The notes under the pieces: model-generated
What the model was told of the DNA's origin: nothing
Database searches by the model: none
Seen by the model: only the letters and a program-made list of their open reading frames with translations
Part shown: piece by piece, positions 49,881 to 63,957 of the stretch
How positions within the stretch are numbered: position 1 is the first letter of the stretch
Layout of the letters: each line of letters begins with the position of its first letter
Position numbers and translations under genes: made by a program
Origin: Spinactinospora alkalitolerans
GTDB taxonomy: Bacteria; Actinomycetota; Actinomycetes; Streptosporangiales; Streptosporangiaceae
DNA length: 64,000 nt
NCBI RefSeq assembly: GCF_013408795.1
Contig: NZ_JACCCC010000001.1
Span: 6,448,001 to 6,512,000 of the forward strand
Direction of reading: 5' to 3'

Positions 49881-50600
49881 TCAGCGGTCGTCGAGGAGCC
49901 CCGCGCCGTGGACCAGCAGCGCGATCTGGACGCGGTTGTTGAGACCGAGCTTGGTGAGGACGCCGGAGACGTGCGTCTTGACCGTGGGGACGCTGAAGTG
50001 CAGCACGGCCCCGATCTCGGCGTTGGACCTGCCCTGGCCGACCGCGACGGCGACCTTGCGCTCGCGGTCGCTCAGCACCGCCAGACGCTCCCTGGCCCGG
50101 GCGCGGCGCCGGTCCCGGTCGGATTCGGCGACCCGGGTGATGAGGCGCCGGGTCACCGCCGGGGACAGCACCGGATTGCCCCGGGCCACCTGGCGTACCG
50201 CGGCCACGATCTCCTCGGGCGGGGTGTCCTTGAGCAGGAATCCGGCCGCTCCGGCGCGCAGCGCGCGCAGGACGTGGGCGTCGGCGTCGAAGGTGGTCAG
50301 GACGATGACCTCCGGTGCGCGGGAACGGGAGCGCAGGGCCTCGGTTGCGGTCAGCCCGTCCATCGAGGGCATCCGGATGTCCATCAGGACCACGTCGGGG
50401 GCGTGCCGGTCGACCAGGGGCAGCACCTCGGTGCCGTCACCCGCCTCGGCGACCACGCGGATGTCGGAGGCGCCGCCCAGCATCATCGCCAGGCCGGCGC
50501 GCACCAGCGGGTCGTCGTCGACGATGCACACGCCGACCGCCTGCTGCTCCGAGGAATCCGGGGAATCCGAGGATCCCGGGGAACTCGAGGAAGAGGTCAT
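49881..50600 (-). CDS. NarL/LuxR-type response regulator
   Basis: 239 residues. Receiver domain with acidic pair IVDDD, phosphorylated Asp in VVLMDIRMPSMDG and LLKDTPP; C-terminal LuxR helix-turn-helix in ERKVAVAVGQGRSNAEIGAVLHFSVPTVKTHVSGVLTKLG. A Ser/Pro/Asp-rich 20-residue head comes from 9-bp repeats. Its ATG overlaps the histidine kinase stop by 3 bases, so the pair is co-translated. DNA targets unknown. Confidence 0.92.
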   Translation of the reverse strand: MTSSSSSPGSSDSPDSSEQQAVGVCIVDDDPLVRAGLAMMLGGASDIRVVAEAGDGTEVLPLVDRHAPDVVLMDIRMPSMDGLTATEALRSRSRAPEVIVLTTFDADAHVLRALRAGAAGFLLKDTPPEEIVAAVRQVARGNPVLSPAVTRRLITRVAESDRDRRRARARERLAVLSDRERKVAVAVGQGRSNAEIGAVLHFSVPTVKTHVSGVLTKLGLNNRVQIALLVHGAGLLDDR

Positions 50601-51799
50601 GTCGGCCAGGGTAGCCAGGCCGACAGCAGCCAGCCGCCTTCATCGATGGGCCCGTGCTCCAGGCGCCCGCCGGCCAGGGCGACGCGCTCGGCCAGGCCGA
50701 TCAGTCCCTGACCGGAGGGCCCACCGGGCGCGGGCGCCCCAACGGGCACTTCAGCGGGGGCCGCGTTGCGCACCTCCACGGTCACACCCCGGCCCGGCTC
50801 CCCCGCCACGTCGACGCACACCTCGGCTCCCGGTGCGTGCTTGCGGACGTTGGTCAGCGCCTCCTGCACGACCCTGTAGGCGGTGCGCCCCACCCGGTCG
50901 GGAACGGATCCCGTGACGTCCTTCCGCAGCTCCACCCGCATCCCGGCCCCGCCCGACTCGGTGACGAGCCGCTCGACGTCGGCGAGGGTGGGCTGGGGCA
51001 GCTCGCCGACCGGGGCGCGCAGGACCCCGATGACCTCGCGCAGGTCCTGCAGCGCCTGGTGGGCGCTCTCCCGGATCACCGCGGCCGCGCGGGCGACGTC
51101 CTCGGCCGGGGCGTCGGGCCGGTACTCCAGCGCGCCGGCGTGCACGCTCAACAGCGACAGCCGGTGGCCGAGCACGTCGTGGATCTCCCTGGCGATCGCG
51201 TCGCGGGCCTGGTGCTGGGCCTGCTCGGCGCGCAGGTGGGCCTCCGCCTCGGCGCGCTCCGCCCGATCGCGCAGCGACAGCACGAGTCGGCGCCGATGGT
51301 GGACGACCATGCCCCAGCCGACCGCGGCGCCCTGGACCGTGACGCCGAACAGCAGCAGCAGGAGCGGGGGCGTGTCGGGCTCGGGGCGCAGCACGACGTA
51401 GACGAGTGCGGTGAGCACGCTCAGCGCGAAGACGGCCGTCGAGGTCCGCGGAGGCCGGTGCACCGCGACCGTGAACAGCGCCACCAGCATCGCGCCGGCG
51501 ACCATCTCCGAGAACGCCGACAGGGACACCAGCACCACGGCGAGCCCGACCGGCCAACGGCGGCGCAGCCACAGCGCGGCGCAGCCCAGCGCGCCGACGA
51601 GCTGGTCCAGGTTGAACAGCCACACCGGTATCACGTCGGGTACCGCCGACGCCTCGATGCGCAGGCCGGACGTGAAGATCCCGTAGCCCACCGCCAGCAG
51701 GAACAGACCGATGTCCACGAGCCAGTCGCGCAGGCTGCGCCGGGGTGCGGATGCGGGCGCGGGGGCACTCGCGGGTGCGGTCGCGGAACCGTCGTCCAT
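50597..51799 (-). CDS. Sensor histidine kinase (HisKA_3 type)
   Basis: 400 residues. About six membrane helices (residues 25-160) form a small intramembrane sensor. HisKA_3 has the phospho-acceptor in AREIHDVLGHRLSLLSVHAG, then HATPase with YRVVQEALTNVRKHAPG and GQGLIGLAERVALAGG. It phosphorylates the response regulator at 50600. Stimulus unknown. ATG 51799 is used; GTG 51817 is possible. Confidence 0.9.
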   Translation of the reverse strand: MDDGSATAPASAPAPASAPRRSLRDWLVDIGLFLLAVGYGIFTSGLRIEASAVPDVIPVWLFNLDQLVGALGCAALWLRRRWPVGLAVVLVSLSAFSEMVAGAMLVALFTVAVHRPPRTSTAVFALSVLTALVYVVLRPEPDTPPLLLLLFGVTVQGAAVGWGMVVHHRRRLVLSLRDRAERAEAEAHLRAEQAQHQARDAIAREIHDVLGHRLSLLSVHAGALEYRPDAPAEDVARAAAVIRESAHQALQDLREVIGVLRAPVGELPQPTLADVERLVTESGGAGMRVELRKDVTGSVPDRVGRTAYRVVQEALTNVRKHAPGAEVCVDVAGEPGRGVTVEVRNAAPAEVPVGAPAPGGPSGQGLIGLAERVALAGGRLEHGPIDEGGWLLSAWLPWPT

Positions 51800-51976
51800 G
51801 CTCCCGAACCTATCCACCGGGAGGGCGGATTCCGCGGGTTCGAGCGGCGGACGATACCGAAGTCGCGGCGACCGCTACCTTCGTCGGCTCCGACGCCCGG
51901 GATCGGCTACGCCGGCCGCGAAGGGAGGTCCCGATGACCGATCCGCGCAGCGGCGGCCGATCCCTAGCGTCGAGGC

Positions 51977-52204
51977 ATGCGCAAGGTCATCCAGACAGTG
52001 GGGTTCGTCATCGCCCTCATGGGCGTCAGCGGCACCATCGACTACCTGGCCGTCCAGCCCGTCTTCGGGTTCCTCAACGTCGTCAACCGCCTCGTCATCC
52101 CCCGCGTGGACTTCCTGACCGGCTACGAGCTCTACGCGAACCTGAGCCTGGCGGTTCTGGGCGTCGTCGTGGTCGTCGCTGCGGAACGGATCCGGCGGTC
52201 GTGA
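51977..52204 (+). CDS. Small two-helix membrane protein
   Basis: 75 residues with hydrophobic segments VIQTVGFVIALMGVSGTIDYLAV and LSLAVLGVVVVVAAERI separated by a polar stretch. Its stop overlaps the GTG of the next membrane gene (GTGA), indicating coupling. The ribosome site is poor: GAGG is only 1 base from the ATG. Function not recognised. Confidence 0.65.
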   Translation: MRKVIQTVGFVIALMGVSGTIDYLAVQPVFGFLNVVNRLVIPRVDFLTGYELYANLSLAVLGVVVVVAAERIRRS

Positions 52205-53286
52205 CGTCCGACAGCGGCCCGCCACGGTCGGCACGTTCGACACCGTCCCCGCACCGCGCACCGCCCCGCAGGGCCCGCTGGCCCCTGGCCGTCGGGCTTC
52301 TGCTCCTCGCGCCGCTGTGCGCCGAGTACGTCACCGGCTACGACACCAGCACCGGAGATCCCCTGGCGCTCGCCGGCGGCCTGCTGATCCTCGCCCCGCT
52401 GTACGGCGCCCCCGCCCTGCTGATCCGTGAGACGGCGCGGCGCCTGGGGGTGCGGTGGCCGGGGATTCTCGCCCTTGCGGCCGCGTTCGGGGTCGTCCAG
52501 GCCGGTGTGGTGGACCAGTCGCTGTTCAGCACGTCCTACCGGGACATCGAGTACTGGGACGACATGCTGCTGCCGACGCTCATCGAGCCGCTGGGCCTCA
52601 GCGCGAACAACGCCGTGGCCTTCGTCGTGGGCCACGCCGTCTGGAGCTACGGCGTCCCGATCGCGCTCGTGGAGTCCCTGCACCCCGCGGCGTCCCGGCG
52701 GCCGTGGCTGCGCGCGCCGGGACTCGCCGTGACGGCGTTGCTGTACCTGGGGGCCGCGGCGCTGATCCTGTCCGACCACCTCCACAACGAGGCGGACCAC
52801 GCCTCGGCGGCGCAGGTCACCGGATCGCTCGTCGCCGTCGCGCTCCTGGCGGCCCTCGCCTTCACCATCGGGCGCCGACGCCCTCCGTCCCGGGACGCCG
52901 CCGTGCCCGGGCCCTTCGTCATCGGAACCCTCGGCCTGGCCGCGGCCCTCGCGTTCAACCTCGTGCCGCCGACCTGGCCGGGCGTCGCGGCCGCACTCGC
53001 CGTGTCGGCGGTCGGCGCCGCGTCCGTCGCCCACCTGTCCCGATCGGGACGCTGGGGCGGCCGCCACGTCGCCGCGCTCGCAACGGGCGCCCTGCTGGCG
53101 CGCGCCGCCATCGGGTTCCTCGCCGTTCCCCTGGGCGACGTCGCGCCGCTCGCCAAGTACGCGCACAACACCGCGTTCCTCGCGGGCGCCGTGCTGCTGG
53201 GCGCCTGGGCCGCGTGGCGCAACCGCCCCTCCGCAGGTGCGGGCGCCGCCCGCGCCGAGCCGCTCGACGACGACCCGGTGCGTTAG
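52201..53286 (+). CDS. Polytopic membrane protein of unknown function
   Basis: 361 residues, about nine hydrophobic helices beginning with WPLAVGLLLLAPLCAEYVTGYD; further markers are VQAGVVDQSLFSTSYRDIEYWDD and AFVVGHAVWSYGVPIALVE. The conserved acidic loop between helices 3 and 4 suggests an enzyme-like or substrate site. GTG 52201 overlaps the preceding stop. Its TAG overlaps the convergent TAA of the esterase gene. Confidence 0.72.
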   Translation: MTSDSGPPRSARSTPSPHRAPPRRARWPLAVGLLLLAPLCAEYVTGYDTSTGDPLALAGGLLILAPLYGAPALLIRETARRLGVRWPGILALAAAFGVVQAGVVDQSLFSTSYRDIEYWDDMLLPTLIEPLGLSANNAVAFVVGHAVWSYGVPIALVESLHPAASRRPWLRAPGLAVTALLYLGAAALILSDHLHNEADHASAAQVTGSLVAVALLAALAFTIGRRRPPSRDAAVPGPFVIGTLGLAAALAFNLVPPTWPGVAAALAVSAVGAASVAHLSRSGRWGGRHVAALATGALLARAAIGFLAVPLGDVAPLAKYAHNTAFLAGAVLLGAWAAWRNRPSAGAGAARAEPLDDDPVR

Positions 53287-54608
53287 ACGGCGCTGGGGTA
53301 GGTCTCCGGCTCCCCCACCGCCGGCTCGTAGTCGTGGAGGGGAGTGAGCGCACGGGTGCGGTCGCAGTACACGAAGGCGTCGTAGCGGCGGCCCAGGACG
53401 GTCGGCACGTAGTTGCCCCAGCGCTCCTGCCCGGGCCGGTAGACCACGCCGATGGCGCGGTGCTCCGCCTCCTCGCGCAGCCAGCGCGGGTGGCCGCGCT
53501 CGGGGAAGGGGAAGACGAACAGCGTGTTCCCGTCGGGGACGGCGCCGTGCAGCCGCGCTTCGATGCTGTCGGGCCGGGCCGGCGGCACCGACATCTCCCG
53601 CGGCCGGTCGCCCCACCGGTCGGCGGCGATCACGCTGCCGGAGTGCGAGCCGAACCCGACGATCAGCACGTTGTCGTCCCCGTGCCGTTCCCGCACCAAC
53701 TGGCCCACGTTGACCATGCCGACCGAGCCCATGTCGGTCGCGCGGGCGTCGCCCACGTGGGTGTTGTGCGCCCACACGATCACCTTCGTGTCGCCGCCGT
53801 GGTGACGGACCAGCCGGTCGAGGGTGTTGACCATGTGGTGGTCGCGCACGTTCCAGGAGTCCGGCCCGCCGCGCAGCATCGCGCGGTAATAGCGCTCCGC
53901 ACCGGCCACGACCTCGGCGTTCTGCTCGACCGCGAAGCGGGCGAACCGGGGATCGAGCGGCGGCTGGTCGGTCGGCTCCAGCGCCGGTGTCTCGCGGCGC
54001 AGCTCGGCCAGCAGCGACACCACTTCCGGCTCGCAGCTCTCGGGAACCAGGCCGACCGAGCGGGCGTAGGACTGCGGATCCTCCGCGTAGGGCTCGAAAC
54101 AGCGGTAGGCGGCGAGCGCGGCCTCGACGTGTTCCGGCTCGTGCTCGCGCAGGTAGTCCAGCACGGAGCGCAGGGAGTCCCACAGGCTGTAGACGTCCAT
54201 CCCGAAGAAGCCGACCCGCTGCTGCATCGGCACCTCCATGTTGCGCCGGCGCAGCCGACGCAGGAAATGCAGCACTTCCTCGTTGGCCCACATCCACGTG
54301 GGCCAGCGGACGAAGTCGTCCAGCACCGCACGCGGGTCCTCGGGGGAGGCGGGAGAACCGGTGACGCAGGAGTGGATGGCGAGGCAGTCGGGCCAGTCGC
54401 CCTCAACCGCGATCAGGGTGAAGCCCTTCTCCTCGATCAGCCGCCGGGTGATCTCCGCCCGCAGTCCGTAGTACTCCGATGTGCCATGGGACGCCTCACC
54501 GAGGAGCACGAAGCGCGCGTCGCCCACCCGTTCGATCAGCGGGTCGAGGTCCGCTTCGCTGCGCAGCGAAGTGGCGTATCGATGGATCTCCTCGTCCGTG
54601 TGCCTCAT
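53283..54608 (-). CDS. Erythromycin esterase family protein
   Basis: 441 residues, full length. Family markers: LGEASHGTSEYYGLRAEITRRLIEEKGF with the catalytic-region His, VEGDWPDCLAIH, GFFGMDVYSLWDSL, NAEVVAGAERYYRAML and KVIVWAHNTHVGDARAT. Ere proteins hydrolyse the macrolide ring, but many actinobacterial members are not resistance enzymes. ATG 54608 follows GGGAGGA. It is a single gene upstream of the rRNA operon on the opposite strand. Confidence 0.9.
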   Translation of the reverse strand: MRHTDEEIHRYATSLRSEADLDPLIERVGDARFVLLGEASHGTSEYYGLRAEITRRLIEEKGFTLIAVEGDWPDCLAIHSCVTGSPASPEDPRAVLDDFVRWPTWMWANEEVLHFLRRLRRRNMEVPMQQRVGFFGMDVYSLWDSLRSVLDYLREHEPEHVEAALAAYRCFEPYAEDPQSYARSVGLVPESCEPEVVSLLAELRRETPALEPTDQPPLDPRFARFAVEQNAEVVAGAERYYRAMLRGGPDSWNVRDHHMVNTLDRLVRHHGGDTKVIVWAHNTHVGDARATDMGSVGMVNVGQLVRERHGDDNVLIVGFGSHSGSVIAADRWGDRPREMSVPPARPDSIEARLHGAVPDGNTLFVFPFPERGHPRWLREEAEHRAIGVVYRPGQERWGNYVPTVLGRRYDAFVYCDRTRALTPLHDYEPAVGEPETYPSAV

Positions 54609-54882
54609 GGACCCGTCCTCCCATGGCGGTGGAGCTCTTCTCGTCGTCCTTCTTCGTCGCCGCGTCATCGGCGCGCGACCGCGCCCGCCGCTGCGGGAGC
54701 CCTGGCGGGGACGCTGAGGGCCCGGCTACCCGGCGACCGCGTTCTCACACTCGGGAGGAGGGAGGGGAGGGGGAACCCGTGCACGGACGCGCGGTCAAGC
54801 GGTCAAACGGCCGACTCGGGACGAATGGCGGACAAGCGGTGGGCGAGCGGCGGGCGAGTGTCCCAGATCACATCCGTCCGAG

Positions 54883-54911
54883 TTGGCGTCGTCGCGAGCC
54901 GGGACTATAGT
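54883..54911 (+). promoter_or_regulatory. rrn promoter P1
   Basis: TTGGCG (54883) and TATAGT (54906) are separated by 17 bp, close to the vegetative consensus, about 610 bp upstream of 16S. The -35 is shared with two downstream copies. Confidence 0.6.
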
Positions 54912-55113
54912 TCATCGAGTCGCCTGAAACGGGTCGGGTCCTCGGCCCGTCCGAGGCGGCCGTCTTCCGGGCGCAACGGACATCAGCCGATGATGGCCGA
55001 GCCCGACACCCAACGGTCCTGAACGCAGATTCGCTCTGGCATGCTCGCTGTGCCCGTAAAGAATCGGTGGGCATTTACCGTGTTCGGTGGTCAGGAAGTT
55101 CCAAAACGTCAAT

Positions 55114-55143
55114 TTGGCGAAAGCGGAAACGGCCTGATAATGT
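55114..55143 (+). promoter_or_regulatory. rrn promoter P2
   Basis: TTGGCG at 55114 is followed by CTGATAATGTG; TAATGT at 18 bp or GATAAT at 16 bp serves as the -10. The block resembles P3. Confidence 0.6.
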
Positions 55144-55232
55144 GAAGACACAACGGAACGAGGGGCCGGGCAAAAAGCCCGAAACCGGATTCCGAATCCC
55201 ATATTGATTGGGATCTCACGAAAAGTGCCGAT

Positions 55233-55261
55233 TTGGCGCCGGACTGAGAGCCTGATAGTGT
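55233..55261 (+). promoter_or_regulatory. rrn promoter P3
   Basis: TTGGCG at 55233 and TAGTGT at 55256 with a 17-bp spacer, within ATTTGGCG...CTGATAGTGTG, parallel to P2 about 119 bp upstream. Confidence 0.6.
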
Positions 55262-55330
55262 GGGAACATAACAAAGCGGAAGCGCCGCCTCTTGAGAAGA
55301 GCCTTTCGGGCTTGTGTCGGATGAGCGGTT

Positions 55331-55354
55331 GTTTTTTGAGAACTCAACAGCGCG
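55331..55354 (+). promoter_or_regulatory. rRNA leader antitermination/processing element
   Basis: TTTTGAGAACTCAACAG is the conserved pre-16S element of actinobacterial rRNA leaders, with a TTGAG-AA-CTCAA hairpin, lying about 170 bp before 16S. Confidence 0.55.
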
Positions 55355-55519
55355 ATGTTTGTTTTTCTTTATAGCCATGTTTGTTTTGGCCCCGTGCATC
55401 GTCCGTTGGATGGTGTGGGGTTCCTTTGATTGGCCGACCCTTTTTGTTGGGTTGGTTGGTCGGGGTTGTTCTCTTCGAGGTTTCCCTCCTGCCCTGGTCG
55501 GGGTGGGGGGTGTTTGGCC

Positions 55520-60452
<4,933 letters not shown>

Positions 60453-60613
60453 CGCAGATGACTGGATGCTCGCGCACACGAATCCGCCCCCCCGGGAGGG
60501 GGTGCACGGATCGCACACACTGGTTTGATTTCTTCATATGGTTTCGCGCTTTTTTCCGCGCGGCCCTTAGGTTTCCCCGGTGGCCATGGTTTGTGGTTGT
60601 TGGGGTGTGGGGT

Positions 60614-60730
60614 TTGCGGTGGTGATGGCGGGAGGGTCACACCCGGTCCCATTCCGAACCCGGTCGTTAAGCCTCCCAGCGCCGATGGTACTGCCTCCAT
60701 GGTGTGGGGTGGGAGAGTAGGACGCCGCCG
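60614..60730 (+). rRNA. rrf: 5S ribosomal RNA
   Basis: About 117 nt starting TTGCGGTGGTGATGGCGGGA with the core CCCATTCCGAACCCGG and ending GGACGCCGCCG; the ends pair as the 5S helix I (GCGGTGG with CCGCCGC). Confidence 0.95.
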
Positions 60731-60740
60731 CATTTTCTTG

Positions 60741-60797
60741 CAGAGGGGGCGGGGTTGGCCAGGCATCGTCTGGCCGGCCCCGCCCCCCTCTTTTTTT
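60741..60797 (+). terminator. Strong Rho-independent terminator of the rRNA operon
   Basis: AGAGGGGGCGGGG pairs with CCCCGCCCCCCTCT, extended by GGCC/GGCC around the loop, and is followed by seven Ts (60791-60797). It also lies just beyond the stop of the convergent topoisomerase gene and could serve both. Confidence 0.9.
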
Positions 60798-60806
60798 GCG
60801 CCTTTT

Positions 60807-61832
60807 TCAGTTCTCCCGGAGCATCTTCCGGACGGCGTCTTCGATGTCGCCCTGCGTCGACAGTTCTCCGTACTCGGCTTCGGCGCCGATCTTGCCGAGT
60901 CGCGGGGCGATGGTGATCCCTTCCTCGTACAGGGTGAAGAGCCGCGGATCGATGTAGGAGGCGCGGGCGACCGCGGGGGTGTTGCCCAGGTACTCGGCGA
61001 CCTCCTGGGCCACCCGGGCTTCCGCGCGGTTCTCCCCCGTCCGGCTCTGCGCCGCCTTGGTCGAGACGGCCAGGCCCACGGCGGCGAGCACGGTGGCGTG
61101 CCAGGTCCGGAAGTCCTTGGCCGTGTACTCCTCGCCGGTGAGTTCCTGCAGGTAGGCGTTGATGTCGTCGGTGGTGACATCGTGCCATCCCTCGCCGACG
61201 CGGTAGGCGAGCAACTCCTCGCCGCCGCCCTTCCGCCTCTTGAGCCCGGCGACGAGCCGGCACACGTCCTCCTCCAGTAGTTCGACCTCACGCCGCTTGC
61301 CGCCCTTTGCCGGGTAGTGGAACGTCACGCGGTTGCGCGAACAGCTGACGTGCTCCCTGAGCAGGGTCGCCAACCCGTACGTCTCGTTGTTCTCCGCGTA
61401 GCTCTCACCACCCGAGCGGAAGAACCCGAGGTCGATGAGGCGCAGGGCGGCACTCAGGACGCGGTCGCGGCTGAAGCGCCGCTCGCGGAGGTGGAAGTGC
61501 GCGATCTCGCGGATCTTGGGCAGCCATTCGGAGAAGACCAGGACCTTGTCGTACTTCTCCCGGTCGCGCTGGGCGCGCCAGTCAGGGTGGTAGAGGTACT
61601 GGAGCCGACCTGCGGAGTCGGTGCCGGTGGCCTGGATGTGGCCGCCCGGGTGCGGTGAGATCCACACGTTCCGCCAGGCCGGTGGGACCACCAGCGCCTT
61701 GACGCGGGCGCGTTCCTCCTCGCGCAGCGGCCGCCCTTCGGGGTCGAAGTAACGGAAACCGCGGCCGCACCGCCGCCGGGTGATTCCCGGTTCGTTGAGG
61801 TCGCTGCGGTGTACCTCGCCCGATGCGCTCAT
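60807..61832 (-). CDS. DNA topoisomerase IB
   Basis: 341 residues, the short bacterial/poxvirus-type enzyme. It relaxes supercoils through a 3'-phosphotyrosine intermediate. Seen: GRGFRYFDPEGRPL at the N-terminal barrel, GFFRSGGESYAENNETYGLATL, catalytic-core KDFRTWHATV (Arg and His) and nucleophile Tyr293 in ASYIDPRL. ATG 61832 follows GGAAGGG by 4 bases; the longer frame overlaps the divergent gene. It ends 10 bp from the rrn terminator. Confidence 0.93.
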   Translation of the reverse strand: MSASGEVHRSDLNEPGITRRRCGRGFRYFDPEGRPLREEERARVKALVVPPAWRNVWISPHPGGHIQATGTDSAGRLQYLYHPDWRAQRDREKYDKVLVFSEWLPKIREIAHFHLRERRFSRDRVLSAALRLIDLGFFRSGGESYAENNETYGLATLLREHVSCSRNRVTFHYPAKGGKRREVELLEEDVCRLVAGLKRRKGGGEELLAYRVGEGWHDVTTDDINAYLQELTGEEYTAKDFRTWHATVLAAVGLAVSTKAAQSRTGENRAEARVAQEVAEYLGNTPAVARASYIDPRLFTLYEEGITIAPRLGKIGAEAEYGELSTQGDIEDAVRKMLREN

Positions 61833-61928
61833 CGGCCCTTCCACTGCCCGCCCCCCTCGTTTCCAAACGCCGCCGATTGCGGCAGTGTGTGGACCTGACC
61901 GGACTCGTCCGCGAAGGGGAACACATCC

Positions 61929-63065
61929 ATGTCCACAGTGCTCACCGACCACCACCTGCGCGTGATGCGCCTGCGGGCGCAGATGCTGACCGGCCCCCCG
62001 GCCGAGGACGCCGGCCGGGCGGTGCTCGGAGCGGCCGGTCTACAGGCCCAGGACGTGCGGGCCGTGCGCCTGGCGGTACGCGCCCGGACGGCGGGGCTCA
62101 CGGCGGGCGACGTGCGAGGGGCCGTGGCGCGGGAGCGCTCGGTGGTCTGCACGTGGGCCATGCGCGGGACTCTGCACATGGTCGCCGCCGCTGACGTCGG
62201 CTGGCTGGTCGACCTGCTGGGCCCCGTGTACTCCGCACGCGGTCGGCGCCGCAGGCTCGAACTCGGCATCGACGACTGCACCGCCGAGCGAGGGCTGGCG
62301 GCGATCCGGGACGTCCTTGCCGGGGGCCGCGCGCTGTCCCGGGCGGAGTTGGTGGCCGAGCTCGCCGCGGAGGGGGTTCCGATCGAGACCGAAGGGCAGG
62401 CGCCCGCGCACATGGTCGCGTTCGCCGCGATGCGCGGCGTGATTTGCCGGGGACCGGAGCGGGAGGACGAGGAACCCACTTACGTGCTGCTGCGCGACTG
62501 GGTCGGGCCCTGGGAGCCGCGCAGTCCGGAGTCCGCGCAGGCGGAGCTGGTCCGCCGTTATCTGGCCGCGTACGGTCCCGCGACGCCCGCCGACTTCAGG
62601 GCCTGGTCGGGGTTGCCCGCCCGGGCGGTGCGGCAGGGCTGGGATTCGGTCTCGGGAGAGCTGGCCGAGGTCGCGACCTCGGCCGGTGCCGCGTGGATGC
62701 TCGGCGGGACGCGGATCCCCGACCAGGCCGATGGTGAACCGGTCGGCGAACCGGTCGGCGGCGGGCCGCGGGTCCGCCTCCTGGGCGCCTACGACACCTA
62801 CCTGCTCGGGCACCGCGGCCGTGACCTGGTCCTGCCGCCCGGGTACGCCCGGCGGATCCAGGCGGGCGGCGGGGTCGTCCACCCGGTGCTCCTGGTGGAC
62901 GGGGAGGTGGTCGCCAAGTGGCGGCGGGAGCGGCGCGCCGGTGCCGTGGCCGTGGAGCCGTTCACCCGGCTTGCCCCCGCGGTCCTCACGGAGCTGGAGA
63001 AGGAGGTGGCGGACCTTGGACGCTTCCTCGAAATGTCGACAAATCTACAGGTTGCTGACTCATGA
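61929..63065 (+). CDS. Winged-helix DNA-binding protein, AlkZ-like
   Basis: 378 residues of the tandem winged-helix HTH_42 family. AGLQAQDVRAV (Gln39-Asp42) matches the QxQ/QxD catalytic-type motif of AlkZ DNA glycosylases, followed by ERSVVCTWAMRGTLHMVAAAD, FRAWSGLP, and RVRLLGAYDTYLLGHRGRD with VAKWRRERRAG. AlkZ enzymes excise azinomycin crosslinks; related members are of unknown role, so base excision is only suggested. ATG 61929 is divergent from topoisomerase IB, which hints at shared DNA-maintenance regulation. Confidence 0.82.
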   Translation: MSTVLTDHHLRVMRLRAQMLTGPPAEDAGRAVLGAAGLQAQDVRAVRLAVRARTAGLTAGDVRGAVARERSVVCTWAMRGTLHMVAAADVGWLVDLLGPVYSARGRRRRLELGIDDCTAERGLAAIRDVLAGGRALSRAELVAELAAEGVPIETEGQAPAHMVAFAAMRGVICRGPEREDEEPTYVLLRDWVGPWEPRSPESAQAELVRRYLAAYGPATPADFRAWSGLPARAVRQGWDSVSGELAEVATSAGAAWMLGGTRIPDQADGEPVGEPVGGGPRVRLLGAYDTYLLGHRGRDLVLPPGYARRIQAGGGVVHPVLLVDGEVVAKWRRERRAGAVAVEPFTRLAPAVLTELEKEVADLGRFLEMSTNLQVADS

Positions 63066-63141
63066 TTCGGCTGGACCGAAACAGGGGAAGGGGGCGGGGC
63101 AGGCCACGAGGGCGGTCCGCTTGGCCGCTCCTCCGGTCTCG

Positions 63142-63690
63142 TCAGCGCGTGTCCGGCTTCGCGCGGCGGCGGCGACGGGCGTCGCCGTAGAGCGAAACCT
63201 GTTCGTCGACGTGCGTGCTCGACTCCATGTCGACAAAAGCACCGGCCGGCAGGGGGCCGTAGCCGATGTTGAACGTCCACAGCGCGTACCACCAGCGCCC
63301 CGAGGAGGTGATGAACCGGTGGTTCGCCCGGTAGCGGGCGAACGCGCCGGGGTGGATCCGGAACAGTTCGCGCGGCCGCCGTCGGGGGAACGCGTCGTCG
63401 ACGGAGGTGCGGTGGACGACGAGCAGGCCGTCGTGCTCCTCGAACCGCAGGCCGAACTCGCGCGGCACGCGCTCGGCGAACGGGTCGAACGTCTCCTCGA
63501 CGCGGTAGCCGTCCTCGTCGCGCATCCGAACCCGGTGCACCAGGACCGGCCCGGCGCCGGTGGTCCCGTGCGGCAGCGGGAAGGCCCCGGCCAGTCCGGC
63601 GCGTGCGTTCGCCGCTTCGGCGCCGCGGCGCTCCTTCGGCCACGAGACGGTGATCCGCTGCACCGTGATCTGCTGCCTCATGCCGTTCAT
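63142..63690 (-). CDS. Hypothetical protein
   Basis: 182 residues, soluble and Arg-rich. Stretches such as MRQQITVQRITVSWPKERRG, EFGLRFEEHDGLLVVHRTSVDDAFP, HPGAFARYRANHRFITSSGRWWYALWTFNIGYG and STHVDEQVSLYGDARRRRR show a conserved beta-rich core but no family I recognise. ATG 63681 is an equally good start. No ribosome site is obvious. Confidence 0.68.
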   Translation of the reverse strand: MNGMRQQITVQRITVSWPKERRGAEAANARAGLAGAFPLPHGTTGAGPVLVHRVRMRDEDGYRVEETFDPFAERVPREFGLRFEEHDGLLVVHRTSVDDAFPRRRPRELFRIHPGAFARYRANHRFITSSGRWWYALWTFNIGYGPLPAGAFVDMESSTHVDEQVSLYGDARRRRRAKPDTR

Positions 63691-63852
63691 TGTGCTGCCG
63701 ACCGGAGCGGGCCGGCACCCGGTTTTCACGGCTCGGGCGCCGGGGCGGCGGGCAGGCGGCGGCCTCGCCGCGCCGCGAGGAGGGGCGCGGCGGCCGGGGA
63801 CGCCTTCACCCGCGGAAGGCCTGTGGCCTCCCGGGACAGGACGACGGGGGTG

Positions 63853-63957
63853 TCACTCCTCTTCGGAGTCCACCCCCACCGGTGTTTCCATCAGCTGGCG
63901 CACCAGCGCCATGAACTCTTCGTCGCTCATCGCGGCCCAGTCCACACGCTCGTTCAT
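63853..63957 (-). CDS. Small acidic ORF
   Basis: 34 residues with helix-like WAAMSDEEFMALVRQLMETP and an acidic end DSEEE. Third-position GC and the regular helix suggest coding. It could be an independent small protein, a precursor peptide for a gene beyond the window, or a relic of an acyl-CoA dehydrogenase N-terminus, which often reads similarly. No clear ribosome site. Confidence 0.35.
   Translation of the reverse strand: MNERVDWAAMSDEEFMALVRQLMETPVGVDSEEE

Noticed and set aside
51934-53286. Longer start at ATG 51934 (with good GGGAGG) for the membrane gene
   Set aside because: The extension is antisense-like His/Arg/Pro text overlapping the whole small membrane gene at 51977; GTG 52201 couples neatly to that gene's stop.
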